Below, one piece after another: positions 37,092 through 47,478 of a DNA stretch of 64,000 nt. A program made the position numbers and the translations under genes. Within the stretch, counting starts at the first letter, position 1. Every line of letters begins with the position of its first letter. The stretch is from Streptomyces sp. NBC_01497. GTDB lineage: Bacteria; Actinomycetota; Actinomycetes; Streptomycetales; Streptomycetaceae. The notes beneath the pieces were generated by a model. It made no database searches. It saw only the letters and a program-made list of their open reading frames with translations, and was not told the origin of the DNA. The stretch spans positions 3,286,001 to 3,350,000 of the forward strand of contig NZ_CP109427.1 in assembly GCF_036250695.1 (NCBI RefSeq). Direction: 5' to 3'.

Positions 37092-38515
37092 CCGCCCTCA
37101 CCACCGGCCGGGCCTGGACCCCGGTCCTCACGGCCCGAACCCTCACGGCCTTCCGAATCGTCGGTCGCCTCGTCCGGCGACCCGGTCGCCTCGTGCGGGC
37201 CGCCGGTCGCCTCGTGCGGGCCGCCGGTCGCCTCGTGCGGGCCGCCGTTGGCGTCGTGCGGGCCGCCGTTGGCGTCGTGCGGGTCGCCGGTTGCCTCGTC
37301 CTGCGTGCCGGCCAGGTCGTCCCCGCCGCCGGAACCGCTCTCGTCGCTCTGGTCGCCTGGGCCGCCCTGGCTGGCCTCGCTGCCCTCGCCGTCCTCGCTG
37401 CCGCTGGCATCTGACTCGTCGCGCTCCCGGTGCCAGGGAGCGTCGCGGCGCACGGATCGCTTCGCGACGCCGGGCACATCGGCCCGATCGGGGGCACCCG
37501 TCGCGCCTGGAGCGTCCGCACCACCGGGCTCGCCAGGAGCCGCCGTCGTGCTTCCCGTGCCAGGGGGCTTCCCCGTCTCGTCGGCGCCGGAGCCGGCGGG
37601 CGCGGGTCCCTCGCCACCCGCTGCCGGGCGGCTGGGCCCGGTCGGCGGCCCCGCCACCTCACGTTCCGTCGCCTCACGTTCCGTCGCCTCACGCTGCGAG
37701 GCCGAGCCCGCCGAGGCGCTGCGCGAACGGCGCGGGGTCCGGGGTGCGGTGGGCGCCCCGCCGTCGGCCGGCGCAGCCGCCGACGCGGGCCCCTGCGAGG
37801 CCGAGCCCTCGGACGCGCTGCGCGTCCGGCGCGGCCTGCGCGGAGCCTCCTCCGCAGCCGCAGCCGCAGAGCCAGTCGCGGAGGCAGAGGCAGAGGTGCC
37901 GCCGCGCGCGGCACCGCGCGCGGGACGGGCCGCCGCGCGCGGCGTCTCGCCCTTGTGCGGGCCCCACTCGTTCGGGTCGGGAACTCCCGGTGGGAGCATC
38001 TGCCGGCGGCGCGGGGACGCCGATTCGCCGGGGTCCTTCGCGCCGGGCCACGCCTTCACGACGCGAGAGGCCAGCACGAAGTCCTTGCGCAGCGGGTGGC
38101 CCTCGAAGTTCTCCGGGAGCAGCAGTGGCGTCAGGTTCGGGTGGCCGCCGAAGGCGACACCGAACATCTCGTGCGTCTCACGCTCGTGCCAGGCCGCGCC
38201 CGCGTAGATCCCGACGGCCGTCGGCAGCGTGACCGCGTCGTGCGGCAGCGTCGTCCGTACGAGCAGGGCCCGCACCGTGCGGTCGGCCACGGCGAAGACA
38301 CGTGCCGAGACCCGGAAACCGCCGTCGGCCTCGTCGACGGCGCTCAGCCAGTCGAAGTAGTCGCAGCCGAGCGCGGAGCGGGCGGCGGTGAGGGCGTCGA
38401 GCCAGCGCTCCGCCGGCACGTCCACCGTGAGCAGCCCGTACGACATCTCCGCCGTCGCGCCCTCACCGAAGGTGTCGGCCACCGACCCGGGCAGGGCGTC
38501 GTACGCGTCGGTCAT
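37088..38515 (-). CDS. nuoC: Complex I subunit C (NuoC, 30-kDa type) with a ~290-residue low-complexity tail
   Basis: Residues 1-180 form a normal Nuo[41 protein letters not shown], and the signature [20 protein letters not shown] followed by [15 protein letters not shown]. From there to residue 475 the sequence is Ala/Pro/Gly/Asp/Glu-rich, ends in near-perfect [14 protein letters not shown] repeats, and is presumably disordered. NuoC is normally 150-240 residues, so this tail is unusual. The start overlaps nuoB by 4 nt and the stop overlaps nuoH by 4 nt, so the long frame is part of the operon as drawn. No NuoD fusion is visible: the tail has no NuoD motifs. Confidence 0.92.
   Translation of the reverse strand: MTDAYDALPGSVADTFGEGATAEMSYGLLTVDVPAERWLDALTAARSALGCDYFDWLSAVDEADGGFRVSARVFAVADRTVRALLVRTTLPHDAVTLPTAVGIYAGAAWHERETHEMFGVAFGGHPNLTPLLLPENFEGHPLRKDFVLASRVVKAWPGAKDPGESASPRRRQMLPPGVPDPNEWGPHKGETPRAAARPARGAARGGTSASASATGSAAAAAEEAPRRPRRTRSASEGSASQGPASAAAPADGGAPTAPRTPRRSRSASAGSASQREATEREATEREVAGPPTGPSRPAAGGEGPAPAGSGADETGKPPGTGSTTAAPGEPGGADAPGATGAPDRADVPGVAKRSVRRDAPWHRERDESDASGSEDGEGSEASQGGPGDQSDESGSGGGDDLAGTQDEATGDPHDANGGPHDANGGPHEATGGPHEATGGPHEATGSPDEATDDSEGREGSGREDRGPGPAGGEGG
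37186..37290. repeat. 21-bp tandem repeats in the nuoC 3' end
   Basis: About five units of 21 bp (core GCCTCGTGCGGGCCGCCGGT and the related TGGCGTCGTGCGGGCCGCCG) encode GGPHEAT and GGPHDAN units at the C-terminus of NuoC. Confidence 0.9.
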
Positions 38516-39144
38516 CGCGGGTCCTCCGCGCCCGGCGGTCGGACCAGGCCGCTGCGGAGCTGGGCGGCGGAGGGTCCGGCTCCGTAGCGCTCGCCCAGCG
38601 ATTCGGCGGCGATCTTCTCCTGGAGTTTCAGGATGCCCTGGAGCAGTGCTTCGGGACGCGGCGGGCAGCCCGGCACGTACACGTCGACGGGGATGATCTG
38701 GTCGACGCCCTTCGTGACCGCGTACGAGTCCCAGTAGGGCCCGCCGCAGTTGGAGCAGGCGCCGAAGGAGATGACGTACTTCGGTTCGGGCATCTGCTCG
38801 TACAGCCGCTTCACCGCCGGCGCCATCTTGTCCGTGACGGTGCCGGACACGACCATCAGGTCGGCCTGGCGCGGGCCGGGGGCGAAGGGGATCACGCCGA
38901 GCCTGATGAAGTCGTGGCGGGCCATCGAGGCGGCGATGAACTCGATCGCGCAGCAGGCGAGCCCGAAGTTGAAGACCCAGAGGCTGTAGCGGCGGCCCCA
39001 GTTCAGGACGACTTTCATCGGTTCCGGGGCGAGGCGGGACAGGACGCCGAGGCGGCGGGGCTCCGGGAGCGGCTCGGGCTCGCGGGCGGCGGGCGGTGGC
39101 GCCATGGGCGGGGTGGGCGGCGTCGGGGGCGGGGTCACGTCCAT
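38512..39144 (-). CDS. nuoB: Complex I subunit B (NuoB, cluster N2)
   Basis: Carries the last [4Fe-4S] cluster (N2) that hands electrons to quinone. It is 210 residues. All four N2-ligand cysteines are present: [23 protein letters not shown] and [14 protein letters not shown]. The N-terminal extension is Pro-rich ([20 protein letters not shown]), typical for this class of actinobacterial NuoB. It overlaps nuoA by 10 nt at the start and nuoC by 4 nt at the end. Confidence 0.97.
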   Translation of the reverse strand: MDVTPPPTPPTPPMAPPPAAREPEPLPEPRRLGVLSRLAPEPMKVVLNWGRRYSLWVFNFGLACCAIEFIAASMARHDFIRLGVIPFAPGPRQADLMVVSGTVTDKMAPAVKRLYEQMPEPKYVISFGACSNCGGPYWDSYAVTKGVDQIIPVDVYVPGCPPRPEALLQGILKLQEKIAAESLGERYGAGPSAAQLRSGLVRPPGAEDPR

Positions 39145-39527
39145 TCGAGGACGCCCTTCTTCCATGCGTAGAGCAGTCCCACGGCCAGGAAGCCGAGGAA
39201 GATGAACATTTCGACGAGCGTCGTCACGCCGTACCCGGGTGCGGCGAAGACAGTCGCCCACGGGAAGAGGAAGACGGAATCGACGGCGAAGATCACGTAG
39301 AGGAACGCGTACACGTAGTACCGCACCTGGGTGTGCGCCCAGCCCTCGCCGACCGGGTCGACACCGCACTCGTAGGTGAGCAGCTTCTCCTGCGTCGGTA
39401 CGACGGGCCGCAGCAGCCGTCCCGCGCCGAAGGCGACCGCGACGAACAGCACGCCGATCACGGCGAGCAGCCCCACCACCGTGTAGCCGCGGAAGTAGCC
39501 CGCCGCGAGAACGACCGGTTCCGGCAC
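39135..39527 (-). CDS. nuoA: Complex I subunit A (NuoA/ND3-type), first gene of the operon
   Basis: Three-helix membrane subunit, 130 residues from a GTG at 39527. The conserved loop [15 protein letters not shown] (with the Cys next to the quinone site), the [20 protein letters not shown] helix and [20 protein letters not shown] are standard. Genes A-B-C-H-I-J-K-L-M-N follow in a row with overlaps of 1-10 nt (3-nt gap only at L-M), so they should form one transcript. The promoter must lie in the 338-bp region 39528-39865. Confidence 0.97.
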   Translation of the reverse strand: MPEPVVLAAGYFRGYTVVGLLAVIGVLFVAVAFGAGRLLRPVVPTQEKLLTYECGVDPVGEGWAHTQVRYYVYAFLYVIFAVDSVFLFPWATVFAAPGYGVTTLVEMFIFLGFLAVGLLYAWKKGVLEWT

Positions 39528-39865
39528 GTCCGCTCCTCGCTCCCTGACCCGCTGTGTCCATCGGTCCGGCGCCCGCCGGTGCTGCCTCGTCCGGCGCCCG
39601 CCGGTGCTGCCTCGTCCGGCACCTGCCCGGCGTCCGCGCGCCGACGACCGGTGCTCGGACGGACCTATCGGTGTACGTCATCGGCCCTCGGCGTACGCAC
39701 CGCCTGACATACCGGCTGTACGGAGCGGAAGTCTAGGCCCTGTTAAAGGGCCGGTAAGCGCCCCTCCCCCAGTGCCACGGTCCCGCGGGGTGGGGCTAGC
39801 CCCACCCCGGACGCTTCGGGTTACCCCATGGCGCCTCGTCGCGGGGGACGGCAGGCTTGTGCGTT
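39528..39865. other. Divergent promoter region, nuoA and sensor kinase
   Basis: 338 bp between two divergent operons. It has a 25-bp duplication (39564-39588 and 39589-39613, starting GTCCGGCGCCCGCCGGTGCT) and a partial third copy. A short inverted repeat GGCCCT-GTTAA-AGGGCC (39738-39754) lies near its middle. I found no good -35/-10 pair and no Rex-type site. Confidence 0.6.
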
Positions 39866-41242
39866 ATGACCGCCAGTCCACGCCCGAGCGGCGCATCGCA
39901 CGGCAGCCAGGCCCACCCCGCGGAGCGTGGCGGCCCGGGCCTTCCCGATGTCCCGCCGCCCGCGCGTTTCGCCTACGACCGGCACACGTGGAAGGAGATC
40001 GCCCACCTGCTGGTGAACTTCCCGGCCGCGCTCGTCGGCTTCGTCTACGTGGTGGTGACACTCGCGGTGGGCGCCGGCCTGTCCGTGACGGTCGTCGGCC
40101 TGCCGCTGCTGGTGGCGAGTCTCGCGGGGACACGGCTGTTCGGCCGACTGGAGCGTGCCCGGGCCCGGCGCCTGCTCGGCGTACGGGTGGACGAACCGAG
40201 CCCGATGTTCCACCGCAGGGGCGCGGGCTTCTTCGGCCGGATGGTGGCTTCCCTGAAGGACCCGGTGGGATGGCGGACCGCGCTGTACACGGTCATGCGG
40301 CTGCCGTGGGGCATCGTCACGTTCAGCGTGACGCTGACCGGTCTCTTCGTGCTGTGGCCCGTGCTGCCGTACATCGTGCGCGGCATGGCCAACGCGGACC
40401 GGGCGATGGTGCGCGCTCTGCTCTCGCCCGACGAGGAGCTGGAGGCGCGCGTCGCGGAGCTGGAGACGGACCGCGGGGTCGTCGTCGACACGGCCGCCGC
40501 CGACCTGCGCCGCATCGAGCGCGACCTGCACGACGGCGCGCAGGCCCGGCTCGTCGCGCTCGCCATGGGTCTCGGCCTCGCGAAGGAGAAACTGACGGAG
40601 GACCCGGAGGCCGCGGCGGTGATGGTGGACGAGGCGCACGGCGAGGTGAAGCTCGCCCTCCAGGAGCTGCGGGACCTCGCGCGCGGCATCCATCCCGCCG
40701 TGCTCACCGACCGGGGCCTGAGCGCCGCGCTGTCGTCGGTCGCCTCGCGCTGCACGGCACCGGTGAAGGTCACGGTCGAACTCGACGAGCGGCCGGCAGA
40801 GGCCATCGAGGGCATCGCGTACTTCACGGTCTCCGAGCTGCTGCAGAACGTCAGCAAGCACAGCGGGGCGCGCTCGGCGAGCGTGGACGTGTGGCGCACG
40901 CGGGACAGGCTGCTGATCCAGGTCCGCGACGACGGCGTCGGTGGCGCGCGCCTCGACGGCGGTACGGGCATGGCGGGCCTCGCCGACCGGCTGGGCGCCG
41001 TGGACGGCCTGTTCGTGCTCGACTCCCCGGCCGGCGGCCCGACGACGGTGACGGCGGAGCTGCCCTGGCGCCGGCGGGGCGGCGGCCCGGCCGGGACCGC
41101 GGGAACACCCGTCAGAGGCGGCGTCCGTGACGGGCGCGGGAGTCTCGGGATACGCGGGGCCCGCGGGAAGGACGCCGGACGCGGGACGGACACGCCGCGC
41201 CGGGCCGGCCCGCCCCACGGGGTGGGGAAAACCCGAGGGTGA
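39866..41242 (+). CDS. Membrane sensor histidine kinase 1 (HisKA_3, NarL-type)
   Basis: 458 residues starting MTASPRPSGAS. N-terminal membrane segments (LLVNFPAALVGFVYVVVTLA..., WGIVTFSVTLTGLFVLWPVL) form an unusual two-part sensor region with no obvious extracellular domain. The phospho-accepting His lies in ADLRRIERDLHDGAQARLVA, and the ATPase domain has FTVSELLQNVSKHSGARSA and VRDDGVGGARLDGGTGMAGL. The C-terminus has an Arg/Gly-rich extension of ~55 residues. A GTG at 39857 is an alternative start. The paralogue at 41767 shares the catalytic core almost exactly. Confidence 0.92.
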   Translation: MTASPRPSGASHGSQAHPAERGGPGLPDVPPPARFAYDRHTWKEIAHLLVNFPAALVGFVYVVVTLAVGAGLSVTVVGLPLLVASLAGTRLFGRLERARARRLLGVRVDEPSPMFHRRGAGFFGRMVASLKDPVGWRTALYTVMRLPWGIVTFSVTLTGLFVLWPVLPYIVRGMANADRAMVRALLSPDEELEARVAELETDRGVVVDTAAADLRRIERDLHDGAQARLVALAMGLGLAKEKLTEDPEAAAVMVDEAHGEVKLALQELRDLARGIHPAVLTDRGLSAALSSVASRCTAPVKVTVELDERPAEAIEGIAYFTVSELLQNVSKHSGARSASVDVWRTRDRLLIQVRDDGVGGARLDGGTGMAGLADRLGAVDGLFVLDSPAGGPTTVTAELPWRRRGGGPAGTAGTPVRGGVRDGRGSLGIRGARGKDAGRGTDTPRRAGPPHGVGKTRG

Positions 41243-41766
41243 GGACGGTGACCGCCCTCATGGTGGGGCGCTCCCGCACCCGCGACCATGGAACGTGCCG
41301 GGCAGACCACCCCAGCCGGGTCGGGGTCCGGATCGGACCCGGACCCGGACCCCGACCCGAGCGGCCCTGACCCGGCCTGCCGGAGCCGAACCGAACCGGC
41401 CAGGACCGAACCGTGGCAGCGCCCGCACCCCTGGGACCGCCCACACCGCAGGCCCGCAGGCACCGGGACGAACCGCACGCACCGCAGGCCCGCACGCACC
41501 GCACGCGAGAAACCCGCAGCACCAGTACCCGCACCACCAGAACCACAGCACCGCAAGCACCGCAAGCACCGCAAGCACCGCAAGCACCGCAAGCACCGCC
41601 CAGAGCAGTGCCAGCACTACACGACACACACGCGCACCACACGCACCGAATACCTCCAGCGCATGGACGGACACGGACCCGGCGGAGCTCCCCCGGGGAC
41701 CCCGCCGCTGATCCGGCGGCTCTAGCAGATCGGACGGCCACGATGGCCAGTTACCCAGGTGTCGAG
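41243..41766. other. Repeat-rich spacer between the two kinase genes
   Basis: 524 bp with extreme repeat content: GGACCCGGACCC-type blocks at about 41310-41360, CGCAGGCCCGC/CACCGCAGG blocks at 41440-41500, and a 9-bp array at 41549-41593. Plus- and minus-strand open frames here encode only monotonous repeats (for example Gly-Ala-Cys), so I call no gene. Confidence 0.7.
41549..41593. repeat. 9-bp tandem repeat, five perfect copies
   Basis: Five consecutive copies of CACCGCAAG, then a partial copy (CACCGC) at 41594-41599. Confidence 0.95.
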
Positions 41767-43092
41767 ATGAGTACGGAGTACACCCCCGGCCGGGGCACCG
41801 CGCCCCGGCGCCACCTTCTTCCGCCTGTCCTGCGCGAGCCGTTCGAGGGCCGGACGTGGCGCGAGTTCGGCTATCTCCTGCTCGGCCTGCCGATCGGCAT
41901 CGTGCTGTTCGCGTACTCCCTCACGATGCTGCTGTTCGGCATGGGCATGCTGATCACGTTCCTGGGGCTGCCCCTGCTGGCGATCACCCTGGCGAGCGCC
42001 CGGGGGTTCGCCGTGATGGAGCGCGCCCGCGCCCGGACCCTGCTCGGCCTGGACGTGGGCCGTTCGCAGCCGGTCAGGGCGAAGAAGGAGGGCCTGCTGC
42101 CCTGGACGGGCGCGATGCTCAGGAGCGGCGAGTCCTGGCGCAACCTGCTGTACGCGCTGGTGCAGTTCCCGTGGGCCTGCTTCTCGTTCGTGGTGAGCGT
42201 GACGTTCTGGGTGACGGGCTGGGGGCTGCTCGCGTTCCCGCTGTGGCAGTGGGCGTACCACGACGCTGGGGACGGCGGTGGAATCGTCCTGTTCCGGAAT
42301 GCCTCGGGCACCACGATCGACCTCGGCGCCCCCCTCCAGACCGCGATCGTGTGTGCGCTGGGCCTGGTCCTGGTCCTCGCGACGCCGTACCTCCTGCGCG
42401 GCCTCACCTCCGTGGACCGGCTGATGGTGGGCGCGCTGCTCGGCCCGTCGCGGCTGGAGTCCCGTGTCTCGGAACTGGAGACGGACCGCGGGGTCGTCGT
42501 CGACACGGCCGCCGCGGACCTGCGCCGCATCGAGCGCGACCTGCACGACGGCGCGCAGGCCCGGCTCGTCGCCCTCGCCATGGATCTCGGCCTCGCGAAG
42601 GAGAAGATGACCGAGGATCCGCAGGCCGCCGCGCGCATGGTCGACGAGGCGCACGGCGAGGTGAAGACGGCCCTGCAGGAGCTGCGGAACCTCGCACGCG
42701 GCATCCATCCCGCCGTCCTGACCGATCGCGGCCTGGACGCGGCGCTGTCGGCCCTGGCCGCGCGGTGCACGGTTCCGGTACGGGTCGATGTCGACCTGCC
42801 CGGCCGGCCGGCCCCGGCGATCGAGGGCATCGCGTACTTCACCGTCTCCGAGCTGCTCCAGAACATCAGCAAGCACGCGCGGGCCGGGCGGGCGGCGGTG
42901 GACATGTGGCAGTCGGACGGCCGGCTGCTGCTCCAGGTCCGCGACGACGGTGTCGGCGGCGCGGACGCGGAGGCGGGCAGCGGCCTGGCGGGGCTGACCG
43001 AGCGGCTCGGCGCGGTGGACGGCGTCCTGCTGGTCGACTCCCCGCGGGGCGGCCCCACGACCGTGACGGCGGAACTGCCCTGGCGCGAGTGA
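41767..43092 (+). CDS. Membrane sensor histidine kinase 2, paralogue of kinase 1
   Basis: 441 residues starting MSTEYTPGRGTAPRRH; an ATG at 41743 is a possible longer start. Membrane helices include FGYLLLGLPIGIVLFAYSLT, MLLFGMGMLITFLGLPLLAI and TAIVCALGLVLVLATPYLLR, with an insert (YHDAGDGGGIVLFRNASGTT) absent from kinase 1 that may face the outside. The HisKA_3 box ADLRRIERDLHDGAQARLVA and HATPase VRDDGVGGADAEAGSGLAGL match kinase 1 closely. The response regulator follows 289 bp downstream. It probably co-regulates with kinase 1 through the same regulator. Confidence 0.92.
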   Translation: MSTEYTPGRGTAPRRHLLPPVLREPFEGRTWREFGYLLLGLPIGIVLFAYSLTMLLFGMGMLITFLGLPLLAITLASARGFAVMERARARTLLGLDVGRSQPVRAKKEGLLPWTGAMLRSGESWRNLLYALVQFPWACFSFVVSVTFWVTGWGLLAFPLWQWAYHDAGDGGGIVLFRNASGTTIDLGAPLQTAIVCALGLVLVLATPYLLRGLTSVDRLMVGALLGPSRLESRVSELETDRGVVVDTAAADLRRIERDLHDGAQARLVALAMDLGLAKEKMTEDPQAAARMVDEAHGEVKTALQELRNLARGIHPAVLTDRGLDAALSALAARCTVPVRVDVDLPGRPAPAIEGIAYFTVSELLQNISKHARAGRAAVDMWQSDGRLLLQVRDDGVGGADAEAGSGLAGLTERLGAVDGVLLVDSPRGGPTTVTAELPWRE

Positions 43093-43381
43093 GCCGCCGC
43101 ACCCGCCCGGGGCCCCACCGCCCGGACCCACCGGGCCGCCCGGAGCCGCCGGGGCCGGAGCCGCCGGGCCGCCGGGCGGCCCGGAACCCCGGGGCGAACC
43201 CGGAACTCCCCGGAGCACGCGGTGTCCCGCAGGGCCCGGCAACCCGCGGGCAACCCGAAAGGCCGCGCCCGCGTCCGTTGACTGGGATGCTGTGGGGACC
43301 AGGGGACGCCGGGGCGAGAGGTCCGGGCGCGCGTGAGGCGTGGGGGGTTGCGAGTCAGTGGTCGCGGTTGTGGAGGACAGA
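43093..43381. other. Spacer before the response regulator
   Basis: 289 bp, GC-rich, with Pro/Gly-coding-like repeats (CCGGGCCGCC, CCGGAGCCGC). No gene is recognised. Confidence 0.5.
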
Positions 43382-44041
43382 GTGCGGGTGGTCATCGCCG
43401 AGGATTCGGTGCTGCTCAGGGAGGGTCTGACCCGGCTCCTGACCGACCGGGGCCACGACGTGGTCGCGGGCGTCGGGGACGCGGTGGCACTGACGAAGAC
43501 CATCGGCGAGCTCGCCGACCAGGGGGCCCTGCCCGACGTGGTCGTCGCGGACGTCAGGATGCCCCCGACGCACACCGATGAGGGCGTACGGGCGGCCGTC
43601 TGGCTGCGCAAGGCGCACCCGGAGGTCGGCGTCCTCGTCCTGTCGCAGTACGTGGAGGAGGAGTACGCCACGGAGCTGCTGGCCGGGTCGACGCGCGGGG
43701 TGGGCTATCTCCTCAAGGACCGGGTGGCCGACGTCAGGGAGTTCGTGGACGCGGTGGTCCGGGTGGCGGGCGGCGGGACGGCGCTCGACCCGGAGGTGGT
43801 GGCCCAGTTGCTGGGCCGCAGCCGCAAGCAGGACGTGCTGGCGGGCCTGACGCCACGCGAGCGCGAGGTGCTGGGGCTGATGGCCGAGGGCAGGACGAAC
43901 TCGGCGATCGCGAAGCAGCTCGTGGTGTCCGACGGGGCGGTGGAGAAGCACGTCAGCAACATCTTCCTGAAGCTCGGCCTGTCCCCGAGTGACGGGGATC
44001 ACCGCCGGGTGCTCGCCGTCCTGACGTATCTCAGGTCGTGA
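43382..44041 (+). CDS. NarL/LuxR-type response regulator
   Basis: 219 residues from a GTG at 43382, chosen because GGAGG lies 6 nt upstream and the receiver domain begins directly (VRVVIAEDSVLLREGLTRLL). The phosphorylatable Asp is in LPDVVVADVRMPPTH, and the conserved Lys in VGYLLKDRVADVREF. The C-terminal LuxR helix-turn-helix is LTPREREVLGLMAEGRTNSAIAKQLV and VSDGAVEKHVSNIFLKLGLS. It is the partner of the two NarL-type kinases just upstream. Two kinases with one regulator suggests two inputs converging on one output. Targets are unknown; the nuo operon and korAB flank the cluster. Confidence 0.95.
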   Translation: MRVVIAEDSVLLREGLTRLLTDRGHDVVAGVGDAVALTKTIGELADQGALPDVVVADVRMPPTHTDEGVRAAVWLRKAHPEVGVLVLSQYVEEEYATELLAGSTRGVGYLLKDRVADVREFVDAVVRVAGGGTALDPEVVAQLLGRSRKQDVLAGLTPREREVLGLMAEGRTNSAIAKQLVVSDGAVEKHVSNIFLKLGLSPSDGDHRRVLAVLTYLRS

Positions 44042-44312
44042 GAGCGGGGAGCCTCATGGTGTGACGCTCCGGAGCGGGTCCGTGGGCTGCTGGGAGGCGG
44101 TGGTCCTAGTCCCAAAGGACGACTCGCCACCGTCGGCCGCGCGCGATCGCAAAACCGCCTAGAACAGGGCATTTTCCCGCGTCGGGGTGTCTCATGGCGG
44201 GGTCCACCATGCGAGCGAGCAGAGGTAGGCGACCCTTACCGACGTAGGGTTGCCCCGGGACAGCCGGCGGCCGGCGGTCCCGAGCCGCAGCCTCACAGGG
44301 AGGTCCAGTTCA

Positions 44313-46278
44313 GTGACCAGCCAGGTCAGTAGCCCAGCCGACGAGGCCAACGACGCGGGTGACACCGTCGTCGCTGAGCAGCATGCCCCGCTCTCGGGCC
44401 GGTCGGAAGAGTCGGGGCCGGGGGGTTCCGGCGCCAAGGAGGTCCGCCGTCTGGACCGGGTGATCATCCGCTTCGCGGGTGACTCGGGCGACGGCATGCA
44501 GTTGACGGGTGACCGGTTCACCTCGGAGACGGCCTCCTTCGGCAACGACCTGTCGACGCTGCCCAACTTCCCGGCCGAGATCCGCGCCCCAGCAGGCACC
44601 CTGCCGGGTGTGTCCTCGTTCCAGCTGCACTTCGCGGACCACGACATCCTCACGCCGGGCGACGCGCCGGACGTGCTGGTCGTGATGAACCCGGCGGCCC
44701 TGAAGGCCAACATCGCCGACGTGCCGCGGGGCGCGGAGATCATCGTCAACACGGACGAGTTCACCAAGCGCCCGATGGCGAAGGTCGGCTACGACGTCTC
44801 TCCGCTGGAGGACGGCTCGCTCGACGCGTACCAGGTGCACCCGGTGCCGCTGACGACGCTGACGATCGAGGCGCTCAAGGAGTTCGGCCTGTCCCGCAAG
44901 GAGGCCGAGCGCAGCAAGAACATGTTCGCCCTGGGCCTGCTGTCGTGGATGTACAACCGGCCGACGGAGAACACCGAGTCGTTCCTGCGCTCGAAGTTCG
45001 CGAAGAAGCCGCAGATCGCCGAGGCGAACGTGGCCGCCTTCCGCGCCGGCTGGAACTTCGGCGAGACGACCGAGGACTTCGCCGTCTCGTACGAGGTCGC
45101 CAAGGCCGAGGAGGCCTTCCCGACCGGTACGTACCGCAATATCTCGGGCAACCTCGCGCTGTCGTACGGTCTGATCGCCGCCGCGCACCAGGCGGACCTG
45201 CCGCTCTACCTCGGCTCGTACCCGATCACCCCGGCCTCCGACATCCTGCACGAGCTGTCGAAGCACAAGAACTTCGGCGTGCGCACCTTCCAGGCCGAGG
45301 ACGAGATCGCCGGGATCGGCGCCTCGCTCGGCGCCGCCTTCGGCGGCTCCCTGGCCGTCACCACCACGTCCGGCCCCGGTGTCGCGCTCAAGAGCGAGAC
45401 GATCGGCCTCGCGGTCTCCCTCGAACTGCCGATGCTGATCGTGGACATCCAGCGCGGCGGTCCTTCCACGGGCCTGCCGACGAAGACCGAGCAGGCCGAC
45501 CTGCTGCAGGCGATGTACGGCCGCAACGGTGAGGCCCCGGTGCCGATCGTGGCGCCGTCCACCCCCGGGGACTGCTTCGACGCGGCCGTGGAGGCCGCCC
45601 GGATCGCGCTCACCTACCGCACGCCGGTCCTCCTGCTCTCGGACGGGTACCTCGCGAACGGCTCCGAGCCGTGGCGTGTCCCCGAGGCCCACGAGCTGCC
45701 TGACCTGCGGGTCCAGTTCGCCACCACGCCGAACCACACGAACGCGGACGGCACCGAGGTCTTCTGGCCGTACAAGCGCGACCCCGAGACGCTGGCGCGC
45801 CCGTGGGCCGTGCCCGGCACGCCCGGTCTCGAACACCGCATCGGCGGCATCGAGAAGCAGGACGGCACCGGCAACATCTCCTACGACCCCGCCAACCACG
45901 ACTTCATGGTCCGCACCCGGGCGGCGAAGATCGACGGCATCGAGGTGCCCGACCTGACGGTCGACGACCCGGACGGCGCCCGCACCCTCGTGCTCGGCTG
46001 GGGCTCCACGTACGGCCCGATCACGGCGGCGGTCCGCCGGCTGCGCAAGGCGGGTCAGCCGATCGCGCAGACCCACCTGCGCCACCTGAACCCGTTCCCC
46101 GCGAACCTCGGCGAGATCCTGAAGCGGTACGACAAGGTCGTCGTGCCGGAGATGAACCTCGGCCAGCTCGTGACCCTGCTGCGTGCGAAGTACCTGGTCG
46201 ACGCGCACTCGTACAACCAGGTCAACGGCATGCCCTTCAAGGCCGAACAGCTCGCCACGGCCATCCAGGAGGCCATCA

Positions 46279-46286
<8 letters not shown>
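44313..46286 (+). CDS. korA: 2-oxoacid:ferredoxin oxidoreductase alpha subunit (fused gamma-alpha)
   Basis: With KorB it oxidises a 2-oxoacid (probably 2-oxoglutarate) and passes electrons to ferredoxin, making the acyl-CoA. It is 657 residues from a GTG at 44313 with AGGGAGG upstream. The N-terminal gamma-type domain has RVIIRFAGDSGDGMQLTGDR and LPNFPAEIRAPAGTLPGV; the alpha (pyrimidine-binding) domain starts near NLALSYGLIAAAHQADLPLY with SYPITPASDILHEL and GGSLAVTTTSGPGVALKSE. It is an actinobacterial oxygen-tolerant type, lacking ferredoxin domains. The stop overlaps the korB start by 8 nt, so the two are translated together. Confidence 0.94.
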
Positions 46287-47355
<1,069 letters not shown>

Positions 47356-47397
47356 CCGGCACGGTCCGGGCCCAGGACACCTGAGGCATCCGGTCCG

Positions 47398-47445
47398 AAG
47401 GGGCGGGGTCCCGGTTCGCGTTCGCGAGCCGGGACCCCGCCCCTT
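47398..47445 (+). terminator. Intrinsic terminator downstream of korAB
   Basis: Seventeen-base-pair perfect stem AAGGGGCGGGGTCCCGG with CCGGGACCCCGCCCCTT (47398-47414 and 47429-47445), loop TTCGCGTTCGCGAG that can pair further. It starts 43 nt after the korB stop. Confidence 0.9.
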
Positions 47446-47478
47446 CTGCGTCCCCGCCGTGGTGGCCGGGCCCACCGG

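Noticed and set aside
37088..38515. NuoC-NuoD fusion
   Set aside because: The extra sequence of NuoC has none of the NuoD quinone-binding motifs and is low complexity, so it is not a hidden NuoD.
41549..41599. Possible CRISPR array
   Set aside because: The repeat unit is 9 bp, with no unique spacers between copies and no cas genes anywhere in the window.
41722..43671. A long minus-strand frame over the kinase 2 gene
   Set aside because: It overlaps the recognisable kinase completely and its product is Arg/Pro/Ala/Gly-rich without motifs.
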